64,000 bases of DNA. It comes from Eumeta japonica. Taxonomy: Eukaryota > Arthropoda > Insecta > Lepidoptera > Psychidae. Numbering within the stretch: the first letter of the stretch is position 1; every line of letters starts with the position of its first letter. Where the stretch lies: positions 1 through 64,000 of the forward strand of contig BGZK01000752.1 in the NCBI GenBank assembly GCA_005406025.1. Direction: 5' to 3'. A model generated the notes under the pieces. The model was given only the letters and a program-made list of their open reading frames with translations. It ran no database searches and had not been told where the DNA came from. Positions 1 through 11,065 of this stretch are shown here, piece after piece. Made by a program: the position numbers and the translations under genes.

Positions 1-410
1 GAGAGTCGCTCAGCCACGTTACGTCCGGTTGATTTGCGTTTTTATCCTCTAGTTTTATCTGTATATTTTTTTAACGTATTTGGTTTTCTCATAATAAGTC
101 TTATCATTTTCGTGAAATAACATAAAAAAAATTGATCTTTCAGAAAATATAATTTTAGATATATGCAACTAACATATTAATTATTATTACATAGAAATAC
201 CCGGGCAACCGAGTTTTGCTCGACGTCTTTCGAGTTTTCCGTGGAAATATGAAAACTTTGAACCAGAAAATTTGCTTATGTTCATTTTGAACAAAAAATA
301 TTTAGGTACATAATATTCATACACTAAATAATACACATAATTTACCTGTTGCCTGCTCTCACGTTAATAATGTCTCGTAGTATCAACTGCTTAATTTATT
401 TTATGCAATG
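1..410. other. AT-rich non-coding DNA with one dispersed repeat
   Basis: No coding region is seen. Between about 193 and 310 lies a block beginning with CCCGGGCAACCGAGTTTTGC that is similar, end to end, to 1985-2100 in the same orientation (shared: a GAGxTTTGxTCG-like start, a TTTCG(A/T)GTT core, CCGTG(G)AAAT, and an end at CATTTT..ATATTTA). This is a degenerate dispersed family; its class is not known to me. Confidence 0.45.
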
Positions 411-411
411 G

Positions 412-675
412 CATATCGACGGCGAAGTGCCAACACCTTCTAACTAACACAGACAAAATTTTACACAAAAAGAAAAAACCATTTAGTTATCAAAAAACTT
501 AAAAATTAATAAATCTATTTATACATACATTATAAATATATCGAAAGCTAAAGTTTTAAGAAAATATGAAAGTGATTCCGACCCTAAATGAAATCGACTC
601 TAAAGTCAATCATATAAGAAAGTCATTTTCTCGAAAAATGATAGATAGGAGGTATTAGCACTTCGCCGTCGATGT
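412..675. mobile_element. MITE with long terminal inverted repeats
   Basis: The left end (412-446) and right end (642-675) are inverted copies of each other. The 15-bp core TCGACGGCGAAGTGC at 416-430 is perfectly inverted at 658-672, and similarity continues inward for about 18 more bases (AACACCTTCTAACTA against the reverse complement of TAGATAGGAGGTATT). The interior is AT-rich and has no open frame. Short size, inverted ends and no coding sequence fit a non-autonomous DNA transposon. No clear target-site duplication is visible, so the superfamily is open. Confidence 0.75.
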
Positions 676-857
676 TATTGATATCAATATCAGTACCATA
701 ATAATAATGCAATTACTTCAACATTCTACGAGATGACGCTATAAAACATAGTTCAGAAAAAAAAAGTGTTTTTCAAGGTAGACACTTATATAGATAAACT
801 AAACGTTACAAAGTATAAATTTTCATGGCCATAGCCATTGCCGAGATAAGAATTTAG

Positions 858-859
<2 letters not shown>

Positions 860-896
<37 letters not shown>
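860..896. repeat. (TA)n microsatellite
   Basis: About 18 uninterrupted TA dinucleotides. Confidence 0.95.
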
Positions 897-897
<1 letters not shown>

Positions 898-1639
898 ATA
901 AATAATTAATTGGTCACTTAAAGAATATTATTGTTCCTTTTTAATAGTACGAAACTGAGAAAGCATTTAGAACATATAATGGGCGTGGGATGTACGTATT
1001 ATTAAATATTATATAAAATATGGTATGCAATTCTCGTACAAAGACTTTTTGGTCTTTAATTCTTACATTAATCATCAAAATAATTTAAACGTTCGTACAA
1101 CTTGAGACCCGTCGCCACTAGAGCTAACATAGTCCTAAAGTGATTTACGCTCAATAGTTTCCCGAAAGTGTCCGCTCCCGATTTCAAACCTCCTACAGCG
1201 TAATCATACATAAAATATACTGTGCCACAACTAAGAACTAACAAAATATGCTATTGAATTAACAACTTTTTCTATAATAAACTATTGGTTTATTTAAATG
1301 TAAATGTTTATTGTCTTTTAAATGCCCTTACAACCCTAAGGCGATACGAACGTGGATTTATACATCCACCGCACTTAGGGGAACGAAGCCAGAAAACCAC
1401 TAAAATCAATAAAACGTATTCCATGATTGCCTCCTCACATTTGATTTTCCCATTACGCTTCAATTTCGTTCCAATCTTGTACGAGTTTGGTGGCACGAGG
1501 CAATGCGACACAACGTCTGAGGAAATTTTTTCTATTCAGGTAATATAGGGAAATGTAAAGTTATGGCAGTCGGTTGTAAATGTAATTTACAACCGTGGAT
1601 TTGTTATCATTCCTGCAAGGTCTTATCCGGTTATAAGAG
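897..1639. other. Non-coding, AT-rich, one small hairpin
   Basis: Only short chance frames are present (overlapping frames on both strands at 1285-1548). A short perfect inverted repeat lies at 1571-1595: CGGTTGTAAAT and its complement around a GTA loop. Nothing else recognised. Confidence 0.5.
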
Positions 1640-1960
1640 CGATGATGGCTCAGAGGTTAAGTACTACGCTTTCCAAACTGGAGGTACTGGGTGCTATTCT
1701 GACCACGGCTGAACTGACTAATGAGTTTCTAACTTGAGTCAAATCATTTTAAACCTTCCGTGCCTCGGGCAGTAAGTTAAGCCGTCGGTGTGGGACGTTG
1801 TCGTCGCGTCGGTGACGATGTCCGTCAGCGGCCTGTGACCGCACTGTCCAGCGTGGACGGCTCGAGGATCCTCGATCTGACGTAGAAAGATTGCGGGAGG
1901 GTATGCGCCGACAGTGCGGTCTATCAAAACCCGAAGCAACAACAATGTCTTATCAAATTA
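1640..1960 (+). repeat. tRNA-headed SINE-like dispersed repeat
   Basis: The block starts with GATGGCTCAGAGGTTAAG, which fits a pol III A box, followed about 35 bases later by TACTGGGTGCTATTCTGA, a degenerate B box. The body contains CCGTGCCTCGGGCAGTAAGT and later GGCTCGAGG...GATTGCGGGAGGGTATG. The same body motifs recur in 50850-51200 (CCCGTGCCTCTCAGAG, GGCTCGAGGCC, GATTGCGGAAGGGTATG), so this is one of two copies in the window. tRNA-like head plus unrelated body is the structure of a SINE. The open frame on the minus strand (1739-1945) is a shadow of the GC-rich body. Confidence 0.6.
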
Positions 1961-1984
1961 TTTAAGATACGGAAAATTATAAAG

Positions 1985-2100
1985 TACCAAGGCGGTCGAG
2001 CTTTGTTCCGCGCCTTTCGTGTTCACCGTGAAATGTGATATCTCTCCGGGGGAAAAGTTTCTTGTATTCATTTTCGATAACAGATATTTAAATAAACAAC
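1985..2100 (+). repeat. Second copy of the 193-310 dispersed repeat
   Basis: It aligns with 193-310: both carry a GTCGAGCTTTG / CCGAGTTTTG start, CTTTCGxGTT, CCGTGAAAT-like sequence and the same ATTCATTTT...ATATTTA end. Identity is moderate, so the copies are old. Confidence 0.5.
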
Positions 2101-4519
2101 ACTCGCTGTATAATAGATGCAAATTTCATCAAAATTATTGGAGATATATATGAAAACTTAATTATATCAAAAAACCGTTTGTTTGACAGTACTTGAAATA
2201 TCTACAGCTTTGCTATTCAATTAAGTTACCGAGACAATTTAGTTTTTCTTCGAAGCAACTTCTATGCGTTTATGTTATTTTACGAAGTAACATAAACACA
2301 TAAAATAAACACAATATGACATACAGTTTTTTTTATGTTAATGTTTCAAAAATAAACATTATAATGTTTCTGCGTTTGCATGTCGCTCTAGTACTCGATG
2401 AAACAGTAGTCGGCTATTGATATAATTTGATAATGTGCCACATTTAAAGGATTTAATACGATTAAACAAGCAAATATTTTGCATATACTGATTCCTCGGA
2501 AACTGCGCTGATGATTTTAATGTCGTTATACATTTAGATAGTGTTTTCTTTTGTGAGTTTATTTTGATAGTGGTCATTTTGTAAAACAACTAGAGAAATT
2601 TGTTAATATCCCTCGATTATACCAATATAAGTAACTCTTCACTGGCTCATAATTTTAATCATAAAAAAAGACGATATTTGAGGTGCTAACATTTCTAAAT
2701 AACATCCGCCGCTAATTTGATATTTAAACTTGCGAATGATGAATTAAATTAACAATTAGAGCTGATTGTTTAATAAATAATTATACTTCATTCTTTCATT
2801 ATTTAAAGTTATATTGTTGGTCCGTTTGCATACTTTAATTTAAATTTAAACGGTTTCATATCTTTTGTAAATTCTTTTTAAATAAGAAACTCGCATATAA
2901 TTAATACCTCAGATACTATTCTACCGATTTTGATAAAATTATGCCTACGAAGTAGAATAAAGTATTGGTAAATAAATGTAATTATTGGAAATTAATATAT
3001 GCGATTTCCCGGGAAAGTTGGGAAGTCGTCACCATATCCAAGGCAAAGTCGAAAGGCGCTAAGCAAAACTCTGTCGAACAGACTTTGGTACAAATTAAAT
3101 AATAAATGTTTGATCCTCCGTATGCCGTCTTGCTAAACATTTTACGAGTATACTCAGCTCGCTAAATCGCTGCACACTGGTTACTTATTGGAATTTTGCA
3201 CTAAATGTATGCTTCTAAAACGTTATTCGAAATTACTTACGTTCGAAATAATTATGTATATTATATACTTTCATATTAATTACTTCTGTGATGTTGCGTT
3301 TTTTATTTTTAACAGATTTCTAATATATTCCAATCTAATGACGACAGAAATCTCTTGGGAAATGCAAAATTTGCGATTGTGCGATATTTATGAGAAGTAT
3401 TAAATCGACATTACAAGAAACTGATATTGCAAAAAAAAAATCATCGAACTGTTTTGATGATACCGACATTGCGCACGTTACCAACAATTGTCACCATATT
3501 TATGAAATAGGACAAATTGTGCCATATGATATTGTAATTAAGAATATTGTCCTGATTTAAAGAGAAAAGCCATTAAAAAGTTAAACCAATTTTTTAAAGA
3601 GTGTTTTAAATTGTTGCTGTGCTAGTGAGCTTACGACTCGGTATAATAATACCAGATATATAATGACTCAAAGAAGACAAACCGCCGTCTAATTTATTTT
3701 CAATTTGTGTCGCTATACATAAACTAATACATCATTAAAGAAACATAATGTATGTGTGTATACATATAGTGGTGATGTAGATAGAGAGAACATGCAGTAC
3801 AGTTTGATTCACGAGAAAGTTTTTGCCAAGCGGCAAAAAATTTCTATTTCGTTCGCTACCCCAATGATGGTAGATGTTAATTAACATCGACCAGTGCTAA
3901 GCTATATGGAGGTAGTAAAAATTTTAACCATTAATCGAAATGGAATACCGTCTTTATACATGTTGCATTATTGGAATGATAAATAAGTACAAATTATTAT
4001 AAATAGACCATAAAAGAGAACATTGTAAAAGATTTGACGAATTCGAACAAATTAGTTGTACCTAAATATATAGTCTTAAGTTTTAAATATGTTTAATTCT
4101 CCTCTAACTGATATTTTTTGTTCTTCATTCATACGACTCAGTTTAAATACAATATGATCGTCGGTTTATAAAGAAAAAATGTACACAAGTTCTTTTTCTA
4201 AAGTATTTATATATTTAATCAAATGTCCGTCTATTTTTTATACACAATATTAAGTATATCTAATGTTATCGAATAAGATGAACTACAGCTGTTGTATTAT
4301 TTATAGCGATGATAATATAACGGAAGAATACAAATTTATTAGCACATAACGGATTTTTTTTACTAACGCATGATAATTATAATTAAAAGTAGTAATCGTA
4401 AATAATATAACATTTTGGTTATGCGGTTTTTTAATATTTGACTATTATAAAACAAAACCGATATAGTGTAGTCATCGTATACATATGATTACAATGTATC
4501 ACTTTTTGGTCGACTTTAA
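2101..4519. other. Non-coding, AT-rich stretch
   Basis: No conserved protein, RNA gene or terminal repeats seen. A slightly more GC-rich patch at 3005-3180 (GGGAAAGTTGGGAAGTCGTC and following) is unlike its surroundings but not recognised. The 71- and 76-codon frames here have no protein-like composition. Confidence 0.5.
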
Positions 4520-4579
4520 AAAATTTTTTTTTTGGTATGTGTTCCGCGATAACCGATTTCAAAAATTACTTTTTTTTTT

Positions 4580-4870
4580 GTTCGTAAAGGTATACTCGCG
4601 AGATGGTCCCACGGTCACCAAGTCAAGATAATGGGTCCCTAGGAAAGATGAGAGGTACCCTCAAATATCATAGGCACGTATAGTGTGTTTGAGCTTTTTA
4701 TTAAGTTATGCAAGAGGTTTCGTCTGGGAGCGATCATCGTATTTTGTTGAGCTGAGGATTAAAGCTACAGCACTTCTTAATGGTTAGAAGTTATGAAATA
4801 ATACTAAGATTTATGGACAGAAACTGCTCCTTAATGGCTACCAGTAAACCTTCGAGGTTAGGATCATTTG
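4580..4870 (+). repeat. Dispersed repeat, partner of 60640-60930
   Basis: This segment aligns with 60640-60930 in the same orientation. Shared stretches include CATAGGCACGTATAGTGTGT against CATAGACACTTATAGTGTGT, ATGGTTAGAAGTTA in both, and CTGCTCCTTAATGGCTACCA against CTACTCCTCAATGGCTATTG. No coding content. I believe it belongs to a widespread lepidopteran non-autonomous family; that attribution is from memory. The upstream T-rich sequence (4500-4580) and the downstream part to about 5090 may belong to the same element. Confidence 0.6.
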
Positions 4871-5164
4871 ATTTGTTTTGGTAGATCCCGTATATTACGT
4901 TGGTATTGAGGGTCTGATGATGAAACCATAGGGTGGATAGAAGAGCTCTTCAGTAGTTACTAGTAAATAGCTCGAGTTTGGGTTCATTCGTACATTATAT
5001 TTTGTATCGATGGTTCGGAAACGTCAAAATAATGTAAACTACAAACATACAAAATATATATATGATCAAAACAGACTTCAATAAGCCCTTAAGCTAAAAA
5101 TTAAATACTAATAATTTATGAAACTTAAAAAAATATTTAAACACACTCTAGTATTTATTACCTA

Positions 5165-5343
5165 CCCCGACTCTAGTTTTTGGTTAAAGGTTGCACGAAT
5201 ACCGGCTGGCTTTACACTCCCGTCACTCCTAATCCAGACTAGAATTTGCACTCCTCCCCATAATTACGCTCCTTTCTGAGTATTGGGGGTTGTCCCTTTC
5301 AGTCATTGCGACTGCCTGAAGGTTGAGCGATGATGATGAGGAA
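5165..5343 (+). mobile_element. LINE 3'-tail fragment ending in GATGATGAG
   Basis: This 179-bp segment matches the tail of the LINE at 7452-7640: TAAAGGTTGCAC, GGCTGGCT(T/C)TACACTCCCGTC, ATCCAGACTAGAAT(T/C)TGCACT, TTGTCCC(T/C)TTCAGTCA and GTTGAGCGATGATGA. It ends in a short GAT microsatellite, as RTE-type 3' ends do. It lacks coding sequence, so it is a 5'-truncated copy or a SINE that borrows the tail. Confidence 0.65.
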
Positions 5344-6629
5344 AATTATTATTTACTAAATATTCACAATACTTACTTATACATTTTTTTTAATAGAATT
5401 GATGCTAGCCAAAATAAGTTTAACAAAACATAAAATATTTGCAGTGTAACTTATTTAATCTCTTTACATAATATAATCATTATATCTATTTACTTAAATG
5501 CCGAATGCAAATCGTTTTACGCTACAACCAAATGTAGAAGATAGCGCGTAAGGCGGAAGGGCGCACAAGAAAATTCGCTTGGGCTGGCATTGACTCCAAA
5601 ACAAATGTCTAATAATACTATTGAACAGAAACAAAAAATAGAGGTATTTATTTCCATATTTTGTAATATATGTTCTATTAATTTTGTGCCTGCCAACAGA
5701 TGGCGGATAACAGTATAATAACATTCTAGTTAAGAGTAAAAAAAAATATCAGGCATTTAACTCCACATATGATTACTATTGATTTATCTATATAATAAAA
5801 ATCGTCCAGTGATTTTGTAAGTGAACATTCGAGAAGTAAACACATCGATATTCATTATAGTTTTTTTAAGATGGTGTTAGTAACGGTGTAGTAGACAAAA
5901 CATCACACATCGATGATATCTGCTTTTTTATTTCTATAATTTCCAGCATATGGCGTAATAAAATAACATTCTAATTAATAAAGTATTACGCATTGATTTT
6001 TTGAATTTTTCAAAATATGTTATTTCATGTAATTACATATTAATGACAGATAACAAACCTGAAAATGAGTTTACAATATCTTGTTAAATTTCAAATCTGA
6101 GATGTTATAGTTTTTCGATAAAGTGTACCATAAAATTGCATGGTTGTGAAATGGTGTCAGAGCTTGCTTCGCTCGCCCTGATAACAATTTTACGTGCTTA
6201 CATTTCTTTTGTAGCCTTTAGATATCATTGTTATTAACTTTTTTGTTTAAAAGCTTTTTAAAGTCGGTTTTTATTTTTAATTTTTCGTAAAATTTAATTA
6301 CCTTTATAGATTTCCTATTTTTTCGGTGACGTAATTGCATTCTGTTTGTAATTGAGATTATTTGAAAGTATACTATAGTTAGTAGAGTTAATGGGGAGTT
6401 TTGAAATTAATGACAAAATTTTGTAAAGTGGAACGGAAAATTACGTTTGTGTTGAACCGGTAGGCATTTCACATTCACCTAAATTATTAGTATTCTCCGA
6501 CTACAGTGGTGGCTAACAAAGGGTAGTCATTATGTTTAAGAAAACATATTATTTTCGTGGCGCAATCTGATATTTTCACATTTTAAGAATCGAGTACCAG
6601 AACTAATGAGTATCGCTCTGTGTCTTTAA
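5344..6629. other. Non-coding AT-rich DNA
   Basis: No gene seen. GAGCTTGCTTCGCTCGCCCT at 6161-6180 is a short GC-rich patch in an AT-rich setting and may be a repeat end. The 76-codon minus frame at 5494-5724 has no recognisable features. Confidence 0.45.
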
Positions 6630-7640
6630 AATTTGTCATAGAGACATGTTACAAGCCGCAAGAAATCAACTTAGACTGAAAACACAAGAAATCCTCGAAG
6701 GGAAAACAATCACCAAAATCATCAAGGTTAGAAGAATATACTACTACGGTCATCTTTTAAGAAGATACCAATCCCACATACTTAACTCTGTTTTAAGATA
6801 TAAACAATAAAGAGAAAAATTGGACGCCATATTTTTATCGGAAGACTCGCTTTGACAAAACTTAAGTTATCACAATAGTAACCAGGAGGGATGGGCAACA
6901 TTAGCTCAGAACAAAACAGAAATGAAAAAGGCCGCAGATGAACTATACCAACCGTCAGAAACGGACACTGAAAGCTCTGCACCAAGCGAAGTAAATGAAG
7001 AATAAAATATTAACGGGAGAGACAAATTTATTTCGGATTTCTTTTATACATAAGTATGTATATATATATATATATACGTTACTACAACAAGAACCAAGAA
7101 GAACAAAATAAATTAGGGATTAGGAACGTTGTGGACGAACTCTACCAACTTTCACTTACACCGAAAGTTTATACTAAGCAAAGAAAATGAAGTATGAGAG
7201 ATTAATTGAGGAAATAAATTTACGAAAAAAGGATTTCTTTTCCACAACAGGTTATCAGAACAGGAATCAAAGGGAAAAAGGCCACATCAGCAAAGAGCAA
7301 TGAAACTAAAAGATTGCGGATGAATCACACAAACTTCCAGATATAAATACTGTAAACTCTGCACCAAGCAAAGAAAACAAAGAATTGAAGACAAACGAAA
7401 GAATCTTGCCCTTTCCTACTATATTTATTGACACATTATAGTATGTATTAGCTATCCTGAATCCAGTTTCTGGCTAAAGGTTGCACAAATACAGGCTGGC
7501 TCTACACTCCCGTCAATCCTGATCCAGACTAGAATCTGCACTTCCCCTATAATAACTTTCCCTTAGGTGTATCGGGACTTGTCCCCTTCAGTCACTGTGA
7601 CTGGCTGAAAGTTGAGCGATGATGACGACGATGAGGTTTT
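6630..7640 (+). mobile_element. LINE 3' end: degenerate RT C-terminus plus GAT-tailed UTR
   Basis: Reading + from 6643, an open frame without a start reads RDMLQAARNQLRLKTQEILE then GKTITKIIKVRRIYYYGHLL, stopping at about 6810. The pattern (basic, then (V/I)xR(L/I)xYxGHLLRR) is what the C-terminus after the RT domain of many insect LINEs looks like. It is followed by three diverged copies of a roughly 170-bp unit (about 6890-7060, 7080-7240, 7255-7420), each with GAACA..., a DELYQ-like segment and TCTGCACCAAGC or its relative, and then by the tail described at 5165-5343, ending in GATGATGACGACGATGAGG. The RT domain itself is absent. The class (RTE/Proto2-like) is a guess from the tail. Confidence 0.55.
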
Positions 7641-8029
7641 TTAAGTTTGTCATAGAAATATAACTTCCCATGGAAAAAGGTGCTTCTGTTTACGTCTAAC
7701 AACAAATATTTAGATATGTAATATACATACATCAGTGGCGAGCATTGGAATTTGAACTAGATAGGTAATTTAAATCTATACGTATAAACTCGTGTTTTAC
7801 CGCACGCAGTCGTTGTGTTTTCTTTAGCCAGATGAGGTATCTATGTAATTGATTGAATTAATTACCAAGTATTGGACAACCAAAGCAACTATTGTCTAAA
7901 CAAAGTGACGATTTTACATCGTCGTTAGGGCTCGCTTAGCTCTGTTACAATTTTCATGTAGTAAAATATATAATAAAAGTTTAAAAACTGTAGGTGCACA
8001 TATTTCCTTCAAGACAGTTCTCATGATAT

Positions 8030-8032
<3 letters not shown>
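7641..8032. other. Non-coding gap between two LINE remnants
   Basis: AT-rich, no motif recognised. The minus-strand frame that runs through here (to 7914) is simply the LINE linker frame running through the (AT)n tract and on into unrelated sequence. Confidence 0.4.

Positions 8033-8103
<71 letters not shown>
8033..8103. repeat. (AT)n microsatellite, about 71 bp
   Basis: Uninterrupted AT dinucleotides. It forms the 3' boundary of the minus-strand LINE fragment: homology with the other LINE copy runs up to about 8115 and then gives way to the AT tract. Confidence 0.95.
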
Positions 8104-8104
<1 letters not shown>

Positions 8105-9365
8105 TGGGCGAAATACTTTCTTTTAGTAGTGATTTAGCAAGAGCAGAAGATGAATCAAGAGATTTGGTGGTTGACTTTGGAATGTCAGTAAAGAATTTTT
8201 CAAGGGCATCAGGAACCTTTATATAATTTTCCAAAATTTTGTTATATATTTTAAGCTGTACATTTAGATTGCGATCCCAAATTTTCCCAGTATCATTTTT
8301 TATAACACTCCAAGTTGTCTTCATTATATATATATATTTTATTTTATTATTAAAATACGTAGTTTTGACCACGATACAAACACACTTAAAGATTTTTGAG
8401 TAATTTTTGATATATTTAGCTAAATTTTTAAATTTATTATATGTTTTTCATCATAAAGCTCATATAATTTTTCTCCATTTTTTTGTATTTCCACTGTTCA
8501 CCAAAACATAACTACTTATTTATTTTAACATTCTTTATCTAAAACATATTATCATATTCCGCTTTTATTACATTAAACATCGAGTTATATAACTCATTGG
8601 GATCAACACAGCATTGTAATTCCAAAACCTCGGATGGTGTTTTTTCTAAATCTAAGCAATCGTTTTTCACTAACTGGTATGTAATTGAACACACTTTTCG
8701 GTGTTATTTTAAGTGGTATTTGAAAAGAGCGTGACTGTCCATAATGATCTGCATTTAAATTGTTAATAATAAATTTTTTGATATGGTTCAATATCTGTGT
8801 AAATAATGTCAAGGCAAGTCTTAGAGAAATATGTGATTCACGTAGACTCTAACAAAAGGTTTGACAAATTGTAACATCTAAAGAATTCCAGAATCCTACT
8901 ACTGTGATTAGTGACATGTAATAAATTTACCTTAAAATCACCACATATCACAATGTAATAGTTATTATTACTTATCTCATATAAGGCTTAATCTACAACT
9001 GTCTCAAATAAATCATAGGATGAATGAGGGGGGTCTGTGTACGCTCATAACAATAAGCCGCTTGAGTTCCACACAGGCTATTTCAACAATCCTTTCAACA
9101 GAGAGATTCACAATAACAGTTCTTTCCTTGAATTTTAAATTATTTCAAATAAGATTTAAAGAACCTGCATACATTAAAAAGCCTACCTGCTGTATAAATT
9201 TGCAACAAGGTGATCAGCAAAGCCGAACAAAAGCTGAAAGTTTTTGAGCTAGTGTTCTGTAATACATAGTATGTCAATGTTAGCGCAGCCCATGAATAAT
9301 TCAGCTTACAGTTCCTTATTCTCCGTGCCCTAAATATTTTGGTGCACCAGGTTGAGTATGCAATT
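8104..9365 (-). pseudogene. LINE ORF2 remnant: AP-like endonuclease and linker
   Basis: Frameshifted. Recognisable endonuclease pieces, in order on the minus strand: LVHQNI near 9350, ANIDILCITEH near 9270, ERIVEIACVEL and VMSVHRPP near 9040-9110, a VICGDF piece near 8945. These correspond to the QN, TE(H), RP and GDF(N) motifs of the exonuclease-endonuclease-phosphatase fold; copy 2 also has SDH. After the domain, 8345-8110 reads MKTTWSVIKNDTGKI and then FFTDIPKSTTKSLDSSSALA, matching MKTTWGVIKNETGKI and FFTDIPVFTTSSLNSSPALA in copy 2 (46910-47105). This enzyme would nick target DNA to prime reverse transcription. Confidence 0.75.
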
Positions 9366-9697
9366 ATTTGTATTATTATTTCTAATAATTCTTTTGTTTA
9401 CAATTGTGCTAATTGACGGCACGGAAAATTCATTCGATTTAATGATAAGCTAAAGCTACTCTGTGTTATTCCAGCAAGAGTTTTAAAATTTTGTAAGCAT
9501 TTTTCTGTAAATTCCATTTTGACGAAAAAACCCTGTTTATTCTGGACAAGTAAATTACATACATCAGGGCTTCTTTGTGTACCCATTTAAATTCGTGAAA
9601 ATCTATCTCTTAACAGAATCCCCAGTCTTAAGCGAGTTTCAGTCAGATTTCAGTCAGATAAAACTAGATTTTAGTGTATTTGATAATAGGACAGAAT

Positions 9698-10240
9698 CTA
9701 TATAGTGTAGGTTAACAACTTAGCCAAATGTCGTTTAAAGAATTTTCGTAAGAGTATCCTCTCTTTTGTCATTGCGAAATTATATTTAAAATTATTCATG
9801 TCAAAGAAATATATATTTATGTCAATATGACGCCATGTCATGTTATAAAATAAGGTATTAATATTATAGATACAGTTGATGTGCTTTTCAGTCATACCAT
9901 CAGAAAATGGAAAAGCACATAATAATAAGTTATAAAGGTGGGACCATTCCAGAAGGCGGGTAAAATTAGTAATTATATATTTTTTTCTATTTAAACCAAC
10001 CAATATAATAATTGTGGTGCATCTACGATATTTATTAATTAAAAAAATGTTTACAATTTCGTTGTACGAAGCACCGATCATGCAAATGTTTAATACCCGA
10101 TGGTCCACACACCCGTTCATTATGGATCCCATGCCAGTACCCAATTCGTCCGAGTCAATAACAGTATACGCCGGCTCCGAACAGCCAAGCCGGTATGGAG
10201 TGCCCAGCTTCCACCCGCAGGTGTAAATGTGTTTTGGTTT
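9698..10240 (-). pseudogene. LINE ORF1 remnant: SGNH-esterase-like domain
   Basis: The frame reads YTVIDSDELGTGMGSIMN around 10170-10105 and then VLNICMIGASYNEIVNIF, TTIIILVGLN, YNLLLCAFPFSDGMT and finally FFKRHLAKLLTY at about 9720. The (V/I)xDSD...G start, the (M/P)GAS motif and the IxxxVGxN block are the order of conserved blocks in the SGNH/GDS esterase domain found in ORF1 proteins of CR1-like LINEs. The longest uninterrupted stretch is 148 codons (start inferred from TTG at 10144, but the frame continues upstream to DSD). The last 75 codons match the start of copy 2 at about 45350-45560. Confidence 0.65.
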
Positions 10241-10329
10241 TATGTATATTTGTTACACTGCTCTGCCGTGGAGGGCGAAACTGTGCAGTCCAAATAATCA
10301 TTCGACGCACTGTCGCTTATAAACTTTTT

Positions 10330-11065
10330 AAATAAATGTTGTAATTGTGCGAATCGAGCCGCGAGGTCAAATCGGTTAAATAACTTTGTAAATGTACAAC
10401 TTGATTTTGGAGGCTTTGATGCTCAGAATTTTGATCTGCGAATTTAGTTTCATATATTTTTATAGCACTTTGCAATTCTAAATTTTGTTTTTTTTTTTTT
10501 TATAATTAAATGCCTTATAGTTGTAATTTATTTTTTGTATAATTTTTTACGACTGTTTAAAAATTTTGTTGATTTTAAACACTTTTAATTTTTTAGCGCT
10601 ATTTAATTTAAAGTACGCATTCCATGTGTTAGTTTGCGGTGTACTATCCAATACTGAATTGCACAATTTAATTGTTTACACTATACAGATCTATTTCATG
10701 CCGCATTCTCCCCGTTTTTATTCTGTTGTTGTACAACTCCGTCTGAAGTGATTTTACTCGTATTTGCAGCAGCGAGTGCTCATTCTGTTGCCGACAGTCG
10801 TGCATTTCATTAAACACTAACTGAAAGCGATCGCGCTGGTCACTTAGGTTCTATCTTAAATTGATGTTCAATTCAGCAAGTTCGCTTTTTAATTTGGTAT
10901 TCATAAAAATTACCTATTTTATTTCTATTTCGTGGTCATCACGCTCACTCGCGAGAGTGCTACAAAGTTCCTTGAACCTCTGCAGTTCGAATAATGCCGC
11001 TTTTCATTTTCGTTCCATATCACGGATAGACGGCTTCCGACTTGTGATGTGTAAAGTAAATGAGC
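10330..11065 (-). pseudogene. LINE ORF1 remnant: long coiled coil
   Basis: Minus-strand conceptual translation, with stops, gives heptad-like, Leu/Glu/Gln-rich text: ALFELQRFKELCSTLASERD near 11005-10945, KLKSELAELNINLR near 10890, LSDQRDRFQLVFNEMHDCRQ near 10850-10790, SLLQIRVKSLQTELYNNRI near 10775-10720, QNLELQSAIKIYETKFADQN near 10485-10430, LQNQVVHLQSYLTDLTSRLD near 10415-10360. This fits the N-terminal oligomerisation region of LINE ORF1 proteins, which trimerise and bind element RNA. No zinc knuckle was found. Confidence 0.6.

Larger units (their letters stand above)
8104..11065 (-). mobile_element. 5' half of a non-LTR retrotransposon (ORF1, endonuclease, linker)
   Basis: Read on the minus strand, this region carries in order a coiled-coil segment, an SGNH-esterase-like segment, a spacer, an apurinic-endonuclease-like domain and the start of the EN-RT linker. 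Each part after the coiled coil aligns with the plus-strand copy at 45259-47120, which continues into the RT. The RT is missing: the fragment stops at the (AT)n tract. Frameshifts and stops throughout make it non-functional. The layout fits the CR1/Daphne part of the Jockey superfamily; the clade name is from memory of family architecture. True 5' end and target-site duplication are not visible. Confidence 0.75.

Noticed and set aside
1640..1720. Possible tRNA gene
   Set aside because: A- and B-box-like words exist but no cloverleaf can be folded and the B box is degenerate; treated as a SINE head.
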